Shown here piece after piece: positions 1 through 10,310 of a DNA stretch of 64,000 nt. A program made the position numbers and the translations under genes. Numbering within the stretch: the stretch's first letter is position 1; each line of letters opens with the position of its first letter. This DNA comes from Voacanga thouarsii (lineage: Eukaryota > Streptophyta > Magnoliopsida > Gentianales > Apocynaceae), in NCBI GenBank assembly GCA_026120185.1, contig JANUWF010001184.1:1-64000 (forward strand), given 5' to 3'. The notes beneath the pieces are model-generated. The model searched no databases, had not been told where the DNA came from, and saw only the letters and a program-made list of their open reading frames with translations.

Positions 1-996
1 TAGGGGTATTCAAGGATGGTTTCCAGCCTTCTTCATGGAGGATAAACATGGCTAAGGTTCTGCACAAAATCTGGAAGAAAACAGCTTAGTTTTGGGCTCT
101 CAAAACTGATTTTCGTACAGGATTTTTTTCTGTTTTGCTCCAGCTTGTGCAGTCCGAAATTGGCCTAGAATTTTCAGGTTTCAAACTGATCTTAAAGACC
201 ATTTTTCTGGAAGCATTTGGGAGGGAATGTTAGCTAGAAATTTTGCCCTTTTGAAGGTACAACAAGCTGGAAAATTCCAGCTCAATCCATGAAGAAAGAT
301 GAACTAAGCTAGAGGAAAATTTCAGCAAGCTTACTAGAGGAATTTTTCCCCTTGGAATTCCTCACAACTCTTCCATATTTTTCAGACCATAAGAAGTCTT
401 TCACCAAGACATTTTGATCCTAAAAGGTCTCAGCACTCTACTGAATTTTCTGGAAAGAAAAAGGCTAGAACATCTTGATCAAACTAATGAGTTGAAATTA
501 AGGAAAACTAAAGATAAAGGGAAAAAGATTTCCCTTTGGGAATTTCGAGTAGGCAAAGGTGTGGAATGAGAATACTCCTAACATGTCTCTCCTAGGACAT
601 CATCACCACATTGATCTAGGCCCTTAAGGCCAAAACCATTCCTTCCCAAGCAAAAATAAAATTTAATCAAGTTAAAGCTTCTATGATGGACTTTGAACCC
701 AAGACCTCAATAATCTATTCCAAAGCTCTAACCACTAAACCACAACAACTCTTATTGTTATTTCTATTAGAAAAATTATTTTCTACTCAATCCACAAGCT
801 ATCTTCCTATTTTCACCTCGGGCAAAAATTACCATTTTGCCCCTCTCACACGACACTCACCAACAAGACTTCAAGACAATAAAATTCAAATCCAAAGCAC
901 ATAAAAATCATATTAAAATGTATTTAATTATGAAATGAAGTATGATATGCATCCTAACCCCCTTACTCTAAGGTTGGTTTCGACTGGGGTTTCACA
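1..996 (-). repeat. 3' LTR of element A (5' portion only)
   Basis: On the minus strand this LTR starts TGTGAAACCCC at 996, directly after a purine tract, and runs out of the window at base 1. It is nearly identical to 6840-7835, with a few substitutions only. It carries the tRNA-like block described separately, at about 685-750. Confidence 0.88.
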
Positions 997-1009
997 TCCT
1001 CCCCTCCTT
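997..1009 (-). other. Polypurine tract of element A
   Basis: The minus strand reads AAGGAGGGGAGGA immediately before the TG that opens the LTR. This is the expected plus-strand DNA priming site for reverse transcription. Confidence 0.8.
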
Positions 1010-1140
1010 AGATGAATTTCGTCCCGAAATTCAAGCATACCTCTATTTCAGCAAGGGATACTTCCATTTAACCCACTCTTCCAATTCTCATGTGGCATCC
1101 TACGTGCCTTGATGCTCCCACTAAACCTTGACCATCGGGT
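1010..1140 (-). pseudogene. Remnant of integrase C-terminus / chromodomain tail (element A)
   Basis: The minus-strand translation gives a short stretch with the order VKV-W-H-GT-DATWE-EE-KYP, broken by stop codons. It then reads through the residues next to the polypurine tract. The same ending is seen in element D at 41220-41400, where the longer chromodomain is present. It marks the 3' end of a pol gene whose remainder has been deleted. The deletion junction lies somewhere in 1140-1301. Confidence 0.65.
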
Positions 1141-1301
1141 TTGGGCAATTTCGACCCATCACATTCCCATTAATATGGCCAATCCAATTTCACATAGCGA
1201 TGCACAGGATTAGAATAAATGAAAATATCTGCATAATAGTAGGCTTACTTTTTCTTATTGTTGCGTCTACTTCTAGTACCTCCGCATTCGGTCTTCGGTA
1301 T

Positions 1302-2225
1302 TCAGCTGAGATTTCTATCCTCACTTCCTGCGGCTCCAACAATTTCGGCTCGACTGGCCAAGCGAGCAAGCATTGCTGGGTTTCCTTGGTTAGCACTTCC
1401 AATTTTTGGACAGTCATTCCTCATATGCGAAGGGTCTCCGCAAATAAAGCATTTTCGATTCTTCTTCTTAGACCAGCAGTCCTTCATTTCGTGTCCCCTC
1501 CTGCCACAGTGATGGCAAGTTATTGCATTTGCAGTGGCCCTAGTTAGTGCAGTCCGAGCTTGTTTTCCTTTATTTATGTGTTGCTGCCCTGCAGGCCTCT
1601 TATGAGTAACATGCTCAGATGAGTTTGATGCTTTGCTATCTGCTCTACCTTTATCTTCATTCTCAGTACGATTTGCGGCTTTCACCGCTGCAGCATAAGT
1701 CGTTGGTGGGAATGGTGCCAATGCCCTTCTAAGATCCTGTCTCAATCCCTTCATGAACTGTCGGGTATGGTTTTGCTCTGTATCTATTAGCCGTTGACAG
1801 TACTTGGATAAGCGATTGAATTGAGCAGCGTATTGAGCTGCTGTCATATTCCCCTGTTTTAAGCTCTGGAACTCGTCTTCTCGCTTCTCGATTATCCACT
1901 GAGGGATGTATTCAGCTCTGAATGATTCAACAAAACTATTCCAGTTCCATTCCTGTCTTGTCCTTTCCCATTTTTCCTGTGTCCGCTGCCACCAATCTCT
2001 CGCTGGTCCTCTTAGTCTGAAAGCAGTAAATTTCACTATCTGCTCCTCTGAGTATTGTAAGGTGCGGAATATGTCCTCCATCTGTTCTGTCCACAATTCT
2101 GCTTTTTGTTCCTGCTCTGCCTCACCAAAGTATGTGGGTGGTTGAAACTTCAAAAACCGCTCCAAGGCTTCATCTTCACCGTGGGGTGCTCTCTTTCCCG
2201 CTATCGCTTGGAGGATTTCAGTCAT
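1302..2225 (-). CDS. gag: Retrotransposon Gag (capsid-nucleocapsid), intact 307-codon frame
   Basis: This ORF encodes a structural Gag protein that would assemble the cytoplasmic virus-like particle and bind element RNA. It has the retrotrans_gag fold signature around residues 70-180: RLRGPARDWW, the FRAEYIP stretch, then SLKQGNMTAAQYAAQFNRLS. Two CCHC zinc knuckles follow near residues 240-275 (CHHCGRRGHEMKDC and CFICGDPSHMRNDC). The methionine at 2225 is preceded by a stop in frame. The frame is open for its full length, which is unusual here, where most other coding regions are broken. Downstream there is no protease or polymerase. A related but degraded Gag is in element D near 53540-53780. 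Selection for an intact gag is possible but cannot be shown from one copy. Confidence 0.88.
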   Translation of the reverse strand: MTEILQAIAGKRAPHGEDEALERFLKFQPPTYFGEAEQEQKAELWTEQMEDIFRTLQYSEEQIVKFTAFRLRGPARDWWQRTQEKWERTRQEWNWNSFVESFRAEYIPQWIIEKREDEFQSLKQGNMTAAQYAAQFNRLSKYCQRLIDTEQNHTRQFMKGLRQDLRRALAPFPPTTYAAAVKAANRTENEDKGRADSKASNSSEHVTHKRPAGQQHINKGKQARTALTRATANAITCHHCGRRGHEMKDCWSKKKNRKCFICGDPSHMRNDCPKIGSANQGNPAMLARLASRAEIVGAAGSEDRNLS

Positions 2226-3050
2226 CCTATTGAAAGCTTATCCTATTGAGATATCGGTCGGTCCTTCTGACTCCACTTCTTGACTTTCTTCGCCAACTAC
2301 TTCCTCATCCTGTGAAGGGTTTTGTGTGGGCTCATGCTCTGGGTTTGCTGGTTCCACTCTGGGAATCCTATTTCTACGCGTAGCTGCTTGGCATCTCGAA
2401 GGCATCTTCTTGTCACAAAGGTTACACCCTTATTATGAATGCATATAGGAAATGTTCATGCACATAATGTCACATGCGAATCAAGTAATAGAGCGTAGGC
2501 ACAATGAACATTTGTCACACAAAATGTTTGCACATGAGTATAAAATATCAGAAAAATAGAGGTTTCCCCAAAAGTAATCCTCCCATAAAATAACATATGT
2601 TGCATACTGAAACATATAGTTCTTAAAAGAAATAGGTTCCACATCAGATATCATCATTCATAAAGCATAGTTTGCAAAGAAATTTGAAGTTCCAGAATAA
2701 AAAAATCAGTACTTAATCATTCCATCTCCCAAATAATATTACTATCGCCATCCCAACCCTCTCCACAGCACAACTATTCATCACTAGAACCATCAGGGTT
2801 GGATGGAAAACACCTCAATTTTTTTTTCCAGCTAGGTCTACAAACCTAAGAAGTTCCTCTACTTCTTCTGATGGATTAGAAGTGAAATACATACAAAAAG
2901 GCGGTGGCTGCCTAATTCGAGGCGTCATAGACTTACTAGTAAAGGTAAGTATTCTAACCATCTTGCACACAAAACATACTAGAATTAGTAACAAATTGAA
3001 ATACTTGATGCACTATCTCCATATAGTTGAAAGAAAATGCCTTAACCTAG
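2226..3050 (-). other. Untranslated leader of element A
   Basis: This is the region between primer-binding site and gag. I see no convincing long gene. One short minus-strand frame ends with acidic residues near 2780 (NPDGSSDE then stop), which recalls the acidic upstream ORFs of elements B and D, but this is weak. Confidence 0.5.
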
Positions 3051-3062
3051 GCTCTGATACCA
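3051..3062 (-). other. Primer-binding site of element A (initiator tRNA-Met)
   Basis: The minus strand reads TGGTATCAGAGC, the standard complement of the 3' end of plant initiator tRNA-Met. It starts two bases inside the 5' LTR boundary. Confidence 0.9.
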
Positions 3063-3666
3063 CTTCTAACACCCCGCTACCGAGGCCCGCCAAGGACGGG
3101 GATGTCGCCCCGTCCAAAGGACAAGGGGTCTTTATAACTAGGTCACCCAAATAAAATAGCGGATTAAAATAATACTTTAACTCAAAAATTTATTACATCA
3201 CAAGAATAAATCCATGAATTCCTAAACACAAACCCATAAATAAAAATTATCCACTCTCAACTCCTCAAAGCAATACATAAGAATAAATGACAACATTCTC
3301 TTCCAAGGCAGATAACACTAGCTACTCATCCCCACAACAGGATCAACCCGAAATTATGGTAAAAAGAGTGACGAGACAGAAATCTCAGTAAGTCCCGTGT
3401 GTGAGTTGGGCTAAAAAGACAAAACACTTTTCATGATGCATGCACTAGCAGTATATCAAAAGCTTGTCATGCCTTCTTTACAAATTCAACTCTCACTTCT
3501 TACAAGATAGTAGTGAGAAGTCATGGAGCAAAATACTCTTAAAATATTCTGTTTGGAAAGATATGAATAATTAAAAGATTTTGAGCTTCGAATAAAATTC
3601 CAATGACACTTTAGAACAGTTCCCCGAAAATATCTCAACAATTAAAGCAAACAAGTTAATCTGACA

Positions 3667-3838
3667 GGGCACAGCGGTGGCTCTCACACCAGGTGAAGCA
3701 CTAAACCCCCGACAGGTGGTGAAAGGGTACAGAGGTGGCTCTCACTCCTGTGAAGCACTTGACCCCCAACACCTGGTGAAAGGGCACAGAGGTGGCTCTC
3801 ACTTCTGTGAAGCACTTGACCCCCAACACCTGGTAGGT
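3667..3838. repeat. Tandem repeat, about three 57-58 bp units
   Basis: Units start at 3667, 3725 and 3782. Each begins GGGYACAG(C/A)GGTGGCTCTCAC and includes TGTGAAGCACTTGACCCCC in the last two copies. It lies in the 5' LTR of element A. Confidence 0.85.
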
Positions 3839-5848
3839 GTACATCCTACCGAGTGAGATACTCCTCCATCTCTCACTCAATCCAAACCGGTTGTCCCACT
3901 TCCGGCCGTCGATTCTACCAGAACCCCGTCGCTAGCGGAGGATGGCTCAACCTTCTATACTGACGCCCTGATCGAAAAGAGTCAACCTCTCGGAGGTGGC
4001 CACCTGCCGAGAGATATCCCCAGACCAACCAAAGGCTAGTATAAAGGCCTAGCCCCCATTGAGTACTCAACGTTATTCAATCTTCACAAATCATAAGGCT
4101 CCATAGTGGAACCTACAAAATTAGCTCAATACAGTTCCAAACAATATTTTCCAACTCGTACAAAAATTTTAGAAGGCATGGTTTTAAGTCAATAATTTAT
4201 TCCACAAATTCATAGTGGAGGAGCCACATGCTCAAATAAGTCATGCTGTGATTTTCAAAAATTAGATGGATACCCAAAAATTTATCTCTCGCATATTCAA
4301 AGCAAATCAAAATGTTTGATGCTTGGCTCCTAAGTCATGCCTGACACATTTTAAAAATTTATAAATCTAGAAGTTTCTAAAATTAGAAGTTTTCCAAATG
4401 TAGAAAGTTTCCAAAATAAGAAGGTTCCAAATATAGAGGTTTTCAAAATCAGCTACCATGATAAAAATTTCGTATTTGCAAAAGATACTCACCAACCTTA
4501 CTTTCAAACCAAGATAATAAAATAAAATCAATTTCATGAATGCAAGGGAACTTACCTTATCCTTAAGCTTAGGGTATGAACTTTAGTAGGTTGGTCCCTA
4601 CCATTGACAATCTTCTAAATCTATCAAACAGTTCATATAAATAAAAAATTACAACACTTTCTAGATCATCCCAAAAGAAAATCAAGTCCAAAATCGACTT
4701 TCACAAATAAAACAAACTCAACTCACTACTACCATGATCCTAATGTCCCAAGCTTTAAGGCCAGATAATAAATAAAAAGGGTTTATAAGCTAAGTCTAAT
4801 TTGATATTTAAAATAATTAGTGTTTTGGAAAATACGTACTAATAAGTTGAAGGTTTAAATGTTGCTAAGAAAGATTTAGAATTTATTTGATAAAGAGTCC
4901 TAGGTGGAATTAGGTAAAATAATGATTTATTAATAATTTAGTTGTTAGAAAATAATTGATAACTAAAATTAGTTGAAAATAAATTTAATGAGTCTTGCTT
5001 GAAAGATAATAAATAAATTTTTAATGGGTTTTGATTAAAAGATAATAATTAAATTTTTAGTAATACATATTTTACTAATTATGATTATTTCCATAAAAGG
5101 CTTTATTTGATATTATCATTCTATATATAATATCTATATATTTTATTTTCTAGTAAAAGCTGTTATTTATTTGACTAAAATATCCTTATTATATATAATA
5201 ATCGAAATTTACCCCTCATAGGGTTTTTTTTTTGTGGAAATTACTAGCAAAATCTCATTATGAAATATTTTATTCATGAAATAAAAATTAGCTTAGGGAC
5301 AACGAGGTCATGATCATATTTCTATGGCTAACCACAATCATGAGCATATACAATCCTTTAATTCATCAAATCATCCAAATCGTGTATATAAGCATAGATC
5401 TAGACTTACTAAGGCACGATCTAACTATTACTAGCATAAATATAATCATAGCTTCAATAATCACACAAGAATATAATTCCTATTCATCATAGATGACATA
5501 ATCTCTAGCATACTTGATCATGGAGACATACATCAAACCCTAGAACACCATATATTCATCCAAGATAAGCAACTCATGCAAAAATCCCATCTCCAACATA
5601 TTCATACATATATTCATGCTTCAATCTCAACTCATCACAACAATATATACTCAACCCTATTCATGATTCATCTTCTATCAACATCATCCTAGAGACATGA
5701 GTCTAGAATTTAAAAGAAGAGTTAAAAAGGCTTACTTGATTGATGAATACCTTGAAGGAGTTTCGAATGAATCTAAACCCCTAGATGCCTAAATCCGTCC
5801 AAATGAGATGAAGGAAGCATGGCCATGGTTGATGAAATCATTCGACCA

Positions 5849-5875
<27 letters not shown>
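5849..5875. repeat. GA microsatellite
   Basis: About 13 GA units within the element A LTR. Confidence 0.9.
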
Positions 5876-5879
<4 letters not shown>

Positions 5880-7523
5880 AGAAGAAGAGAGTACATTAAC
5901 ATGTTTAATCACATATATATTCATTAGAGATCAAAGATTAGCGAAGATGAAGTTGATTGAACAAACCTACCTTGAAGGTGTTCTTGAGCTTTCACAAAAT
6001 TTCTGGTTTTTTATCCAAAATAGCAAGACGCTTGGAGGAGGTTGATGTTAATAATGGTGTTGATGGATTCACAGCAATGTGTAGATCAAATCTGGAAGTT
6101 TTTGAGTGGATTTGACATGGTTTGGAGGGGTATTAGGGGTAGAGAATAAGTAGGTGTTCTTGGTGTAGTGTGTGTGTTCTTGATGGTTGCTGAAAATCGC
6201 GAGAGATAGAGAGAAGGGAAGGCTGCCGAATTTTCTGTGAGGAATAGGGCTGGCCGATTTTCAGTAGGGTTTGGGAAGTTGATTCTGTGATTTGGAAGGG
6301 AAAAGGAAAGGTTAGTTGTTACAATCTTTGAAGAATATTTTTAGGGAGTGAATTTAGAAAGTAAATATCCTAAGAATATCTTGATTGTTTGGACAGCTTT
6401 GAAGTCTGCCATGGCTAATTGTTTGAGCAGAATTTCGTGGGATTAATGCTGGCTTATGTAGGCTTATGGTGGCCAAAAGTAGGGTGTGCAATGATGAAGA
6501 AGAAGTCTGGTCCATTGAGCAAAATATCATGGAAGGTTGCTAAATAAGATGGCTGAAATTTTGGAAACCAATCAAGCTAAATTGCAGGGATTTGTTTGAG
6601 AGATTTTCGGATAGCCATTGATGGAATTTCGTGCAGAAGTTCAAGGGGATCAATGGAGCTCTGATGATGGAGGTTTAAGGAAGGTTTTGACAGATTAGGG
6701 TTGGTGTTTCGGCTGGAAGAGAAATAGGAAACAAGCTGGACAAAAATCTGCACAGAAATTTCGCTGCACAGTGAATTTTTTGGCAGATTTTCGTCTGCCA
6801 TTTCCTACCATTTTGCAGTGAGCTGGAAGGGGGGGTTTTAGTGGTATTCAAGGCTGGTTTCCAGCCTTCTTCATGGAGGATAAACATGGCTAAGGTGCTG
6901 CACAAAATATGGAAGAAAACAGCTTAGTTTTGAGCTCTCAAAACTGATTTTCGTACATGATTTTTTTTCTGTTTTGCTCCAGCTTGTGCAGTCCGAAATT
7001 GGGCCAGAATTTTCAGGTTTCAAACTGATCCTAAAAACCATTTTTCTGGCAGCATTTGGGAGGGAATGTTAGCTTGAAATTTTTCCCTTTCGTAGGTACA
7101 ACAAGCTTGAAAATTCCAGCTCATTCCATGAAGAAAGATGGACTAAGCTAGAGGAAAATTTCAGCAAGCTTACTAGAGGAATTTTTCCTCTTGGAATTCC
7201 TCACAACTCTTCCATATTTTTCAGACCACAAGAAGTCTTTCACCAAGACATTTTGATCCTAAAAGATCTCAGCACTCTACTGAATTTTCTGGAAAGAAAA
7301 AGGCTAGAACATCTTGATCAAATTAATGAGTTGAAACTAAGGAAAACTAAAGATCAAGGGAACAAGAATTCCCTTTAGGAATTTCGAGTAGGCAAAGGTG
7401 TGGAATGAGAATACTCCTAACATGTCTCTCCTAGGACATCATCACCACATTGATCTAGGCCCTTTAGGCCGTAACCATTCCTTCCCAAGCAAAAATAAAA
7501 TTTAATCAAGTTAAAGCTTCTAT

Positions 7524-7590
7524 GATGGACTTTGAACCCAAGACCTCAATAATCTATTCCAAAGCTCTAACCACTAAACCACAACAACTC
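7524..7590 (-). other. tRNA-like block with Pol III A and B boxes in LTR A (second copy at 685-750)
   Basis: On the minus strand, TGGTTTAGTGG (7581-7571) fits the A-box consensus. GGTTCAAAGTCC (7538-7527) fits the B box with one extra base. Their order and 32-nt separation match a tRNA gene. A TTAGAGCT stretch follows the A box, as in the D-arm. The block sits about 245-310 bp into the LTR. The 3' LTR has the same sequence at 688-699 and 732-742. It looks like a tRNA-derived segment captured by the LTR. I do not see a full cloverleaf. Confidence 0.6.
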
Positions 7591-7835
7591 TCATTGCTAT
7601 TTCTATTAGAAAAATTATTTTCTACTCAATCCACAAGCTATCTCCCTATTTTCACCTCGGGCAAAAATTACCATTTTGCCCCTCTCACACGACACTCACC
7701 AACAAGACTTCAAGACAATAAAATTCAAATCCAAAGCACATAAAAATCATATGAAAATGTATGTTATTATGAAATGAAGTATGATATGCATCCTAACCCC
7801 CTTACTCTAAGGTTGGTTTCGACTAGGGTTTCACA

Positions 7836-8123
7836 CAACATACAAGGTTATTAATCTCACAAAAGAAATCTCACCGAATATACATCAAAGTACACGACCC
7901 TAGCTTCGTCGGACTAGCAACTCATACTCAAATATGAAGGTTTCCATCTATATTGTAGCAGTAGTAGTCTGGTCTCTATAATTATAATACTTTAAGAGAG
8001 ACCACTACTACAGGTCCAGTTCTACGTATTTAAAATATGCTTATGCCAATGATGTGAGGGAACTACTCACTGATTCAAGGTAAACCATTTCTTATTGGAA
8101 CTTTTGGCATAATAGTCTTACAT
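7836..8123. other. Short unassigned stretch between elements A and B, with an inverted repeat
   Basis: No coding signal. At 7958-7977 and 7995-8011, GTAGTAGTCTGGTCTCT and AGAGACCACTACTAC form complementary arms of about 15 bp with a two-base bulge and an AT-rich loop. It was joined to 32975 onward before element B inserted. Confidence 0.6.
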
Positions 8124-9427
8124 TTGATTGTAACACCCATACTAAAGACAATAGCATAATCATATCAACATCGGGAGTCGCCCTACCCAGTTTTCTGAAC
8201 AAGGGGTCTTTATAACGAAAATAACAGAGTAATATATATATAAGGTCCAGACTCAACAATATCTCATACTGATGGCCACACATATACATATATCAGAGAT
8301 TCTTATAGATGCCATCTCTAACTACAACAGAGTAAAGTACATAACTAAAAAGGAAACTGTCCAAACCTATCTTGCCAACACTGTGGTATCGTCTTTCTAT
8401 TTGTAGATCCGCTCAGCTTTAGAACCTAAAAAAGGTAAGATAAAACACGTGTGAGTTATGAATCTCCCAGTGAGTCCCGTGTGTGCTAGTGCTTTATCAA
8501 AGAACAAAGTACATAAATTTTTTGTGAAGTAGCATGTCATTTGTTCACTGGAAATAATTCCAAGTTTCTCTAAAGAAGAGTTTATCCAAAACTCAATCAT
8601 TTTCGAAAAATTGTATTTTACTTTCAAAACAATTCCAAATTTTTAAGCATAGGCACTTCTCTAACAGAAGGTCGGTCTGTATGCAAGTCATGTAGTCCTT
8701 GCCTTCGGCATCACATATGATTGTACTAAGACTATAGCCTCCAGCACTCAATCCATGCATCGCTGGAAAGTAAGTACGACGTAGTATACTACAATCAACA
8801 AGTGCACGTAGCACACAATCTTTTAATTCCTACCATAAGCCAAGTATCCCAATCCTGATGTCAATCACCATCGAGGTAGCAAGGGGTTTGACAATGCTAG
8901 GTGTCCAACCCAGCCCATGTACAACCTAAATCACAAAGTGCACACAATACACGGCAAACGCCAAGTACTAGATGGCAAGTCAGAACGACTTATCCTAATG
9001 CTCTGTCACCCTGTTTGGAGTAAGACAATACCTAGAACTAGCTAGGTTACTTGGGGTTGTCTATCTCTAACATGAGCTAGTACAAAGATCAAAATTATTG
9101 CTAAGTACTCAATGTCACCACTACCAACCCCTTCTGACTGATCAGGCAGTGGGGTATTTGATCCCAAAAGATTTTCAAATCAAACATTTTGGGGAAAAAA
9201 TAACACTTTCTAGAATTTGATCCCACTATCTCACAAGTTAGATCATCATTCACATAGGCTCCGCATGGCCAATCGATTCATTCCATAGGCACATCAGGCC
9301 AATAAAATAATTTCAGGGATCAAAATGTCATTTTCCAAAAGTCAATCTCATCCCGAGAGATTATTTTCTAAAACAGTTCAAAAACAGGTTAAAGAGTTCT
9401 TTTCACACATCAAAACCAATTTCCAAG

Positions 9428-9812
9428 AGTATTCGGGTCGTTTTTCCTGTACTCGATCACAAAAGTCATTTCTAAGGGTATTCTGGTCATTTTATCCGTA
9501 TTTGATTCCAAAAGAATTTTCAAGGGTATTTGGGTCATTTTACCCTTACTTGATTTGAAAAGTGTTCACAAGAGTTCCAATAAGGATATTTCGGTCATTT
9601 GCCGAATACTCGATTCCAAAGGTTTTCATAAAACATTCTAATAAGGACATTTGGCTCATTTTTCAAATGCCCGATTCCAAAAGGAACCCATTTCAAGAAA
9701 TCTAGAATTCCAATCCCAAAATAAGATTAAATTAAAAGTTTCCAAACGCATTTTCATAAAATATTTCAATAAGGGCATTCTAGTCAATTTATGAATACCC
9801 GATTCCAAGAAT
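9428..9812. repeat. Diverged tandem repeats in LTR B
   Basis: The motif GGTCATTTTACCCNTACTTGATTCCAAAAG, here abbreviated, returns about six times with unequal spacing (for example near 9436, 9486, 9531, 9591, 9653 and 9782). The same series is present in the other LTR near 30240-30630. Confidence 0.7.
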
Positions 9813-10099
9813 TACCATTTTCTAAAAATTGCAAGTATTTAATCCAAAAGGACTAAATTCAAAAAATTCATGCTTTAATCATCCATTAAGGTTTCCAAGC
9901 CAATTATGAAGTTTATTCAAGCCTAAAATGGCGCAAAACAATTCTTACTTAGATAAACCTTAAATATATTCAAGGATTTTCAAAATGGTATAAAACATGG
10001 TATTTCATGGAAAGATGAAGCACAGTAGCTTTCAAAAGGCTTTAGAAATCAAAAGGACTTACCTTATGTCCTAACTAAACTCTTTCTGTTTACAGCCGT

Positions 10100-10310
10100 T
10101 CAACCACCGTTTTCAACGTTCCGTTAGCCATTTATCGATAAACTACACCAAACATTGTTTCGGGTGAAACCGTGTTTGGCCAAAAAATAGCCAACGGTTA
10201 GTCGATGTCCAGCGGACATGCTCGATGGGTGGCTGACATCTAGCCAACGTGCCTGACATTTAGCCGACGGGGCCAACGGTTAGTCGACGGTTAAGGAAAC
10301 CGTTCAATTT
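10100..10310 (-). promoter_or_regulatory. CG-containing repeat island downstream of the LTR B TATA box
   Basis: Short motifs such as GCCAACG, GTTAGTCGACG and AGCCGAC recur within about 200 bp in a CpG-poor setting, and again in the other LTR at about 30910-31110. On the minus strand they lie some 70-280 bp downstream of the TATA-like box, so they would fall in the transcribed leader. GCCGAC is also the core of the plant DRE/CRT element, but that assignment is inference. Confidence 0.4.

Larger units (their letters stand above)
1..7835 (-). mobile_element. Element A: Tekay/Del-like Ty3/gypsy retrotransposon keeping gag but not pol
   Basis: Read on the minus strand, the order is 5' LTR (7835-3065), primer-binding site, leader, gag, a scrap of integrase/chromodomain tail, polypurine tract, and 3' LTR (from 996 leftward, cut by the window start). 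The first 996 bases match 6840-7835 at a constant offset of 6839, which shows the two LTRs. The internal region is only about 2.07 kb. Protease, reverse transcriptase, RNase H and nearly all of integrase are absent, so the element could move only with enzymes from a partner. The distal end of the 3' LTR and the target-site duplication cannot be seen. Confidence 0.85.
3065..7835 (-). repeat. 5' LTR of element A, about 4.77 kb
   Basis: The LTR runs on the minus strand from TGTGAAACCC (7835) to its end next to the primer-binding site. The terminal bases there are ...GGTGTTAGA, where related LTRs in this window have ...GGTGTTACA. It contains a 57-58 bp tandem repeat (3667-3838), a GA microsatellite (5849-5875) and a tRNA-like block (7524-7590). 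Small ORFs inside it look accidental. Confidence 0.82.

Noticed and set aside
683..904. 73-codon frame repeated at 7522-7743
   Set aside because: It repeats only because it lies in both LTRs of element A; it overlaps the tRNA-like block on the opposite strand and has no recognisable domain.
1128..1547. 139-codon plus-strand frame
   Set aside because: Antisense to the gag of element A, which has clear zinc knuckles and capsid motifs.
3667..3838. Possible CRISPR-like array
   Set aside because: Units are head-to-tail repeats without spacers, in a plant LTR.
4560..5800. Possible host gene in the AT-rich middle of LTR A
   Set aside because: No frame over 60 codons, no splice-supported exon series, and it lies wholly inside the LTR.
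9325..9558. 77-codon frame with repeated FWSFYPYLIPKEFSRVF-like units
   Set aside because: It arises from the diverged DNA repeats of LTR B; unit lengths elsewhere in the series are not multiples of three.
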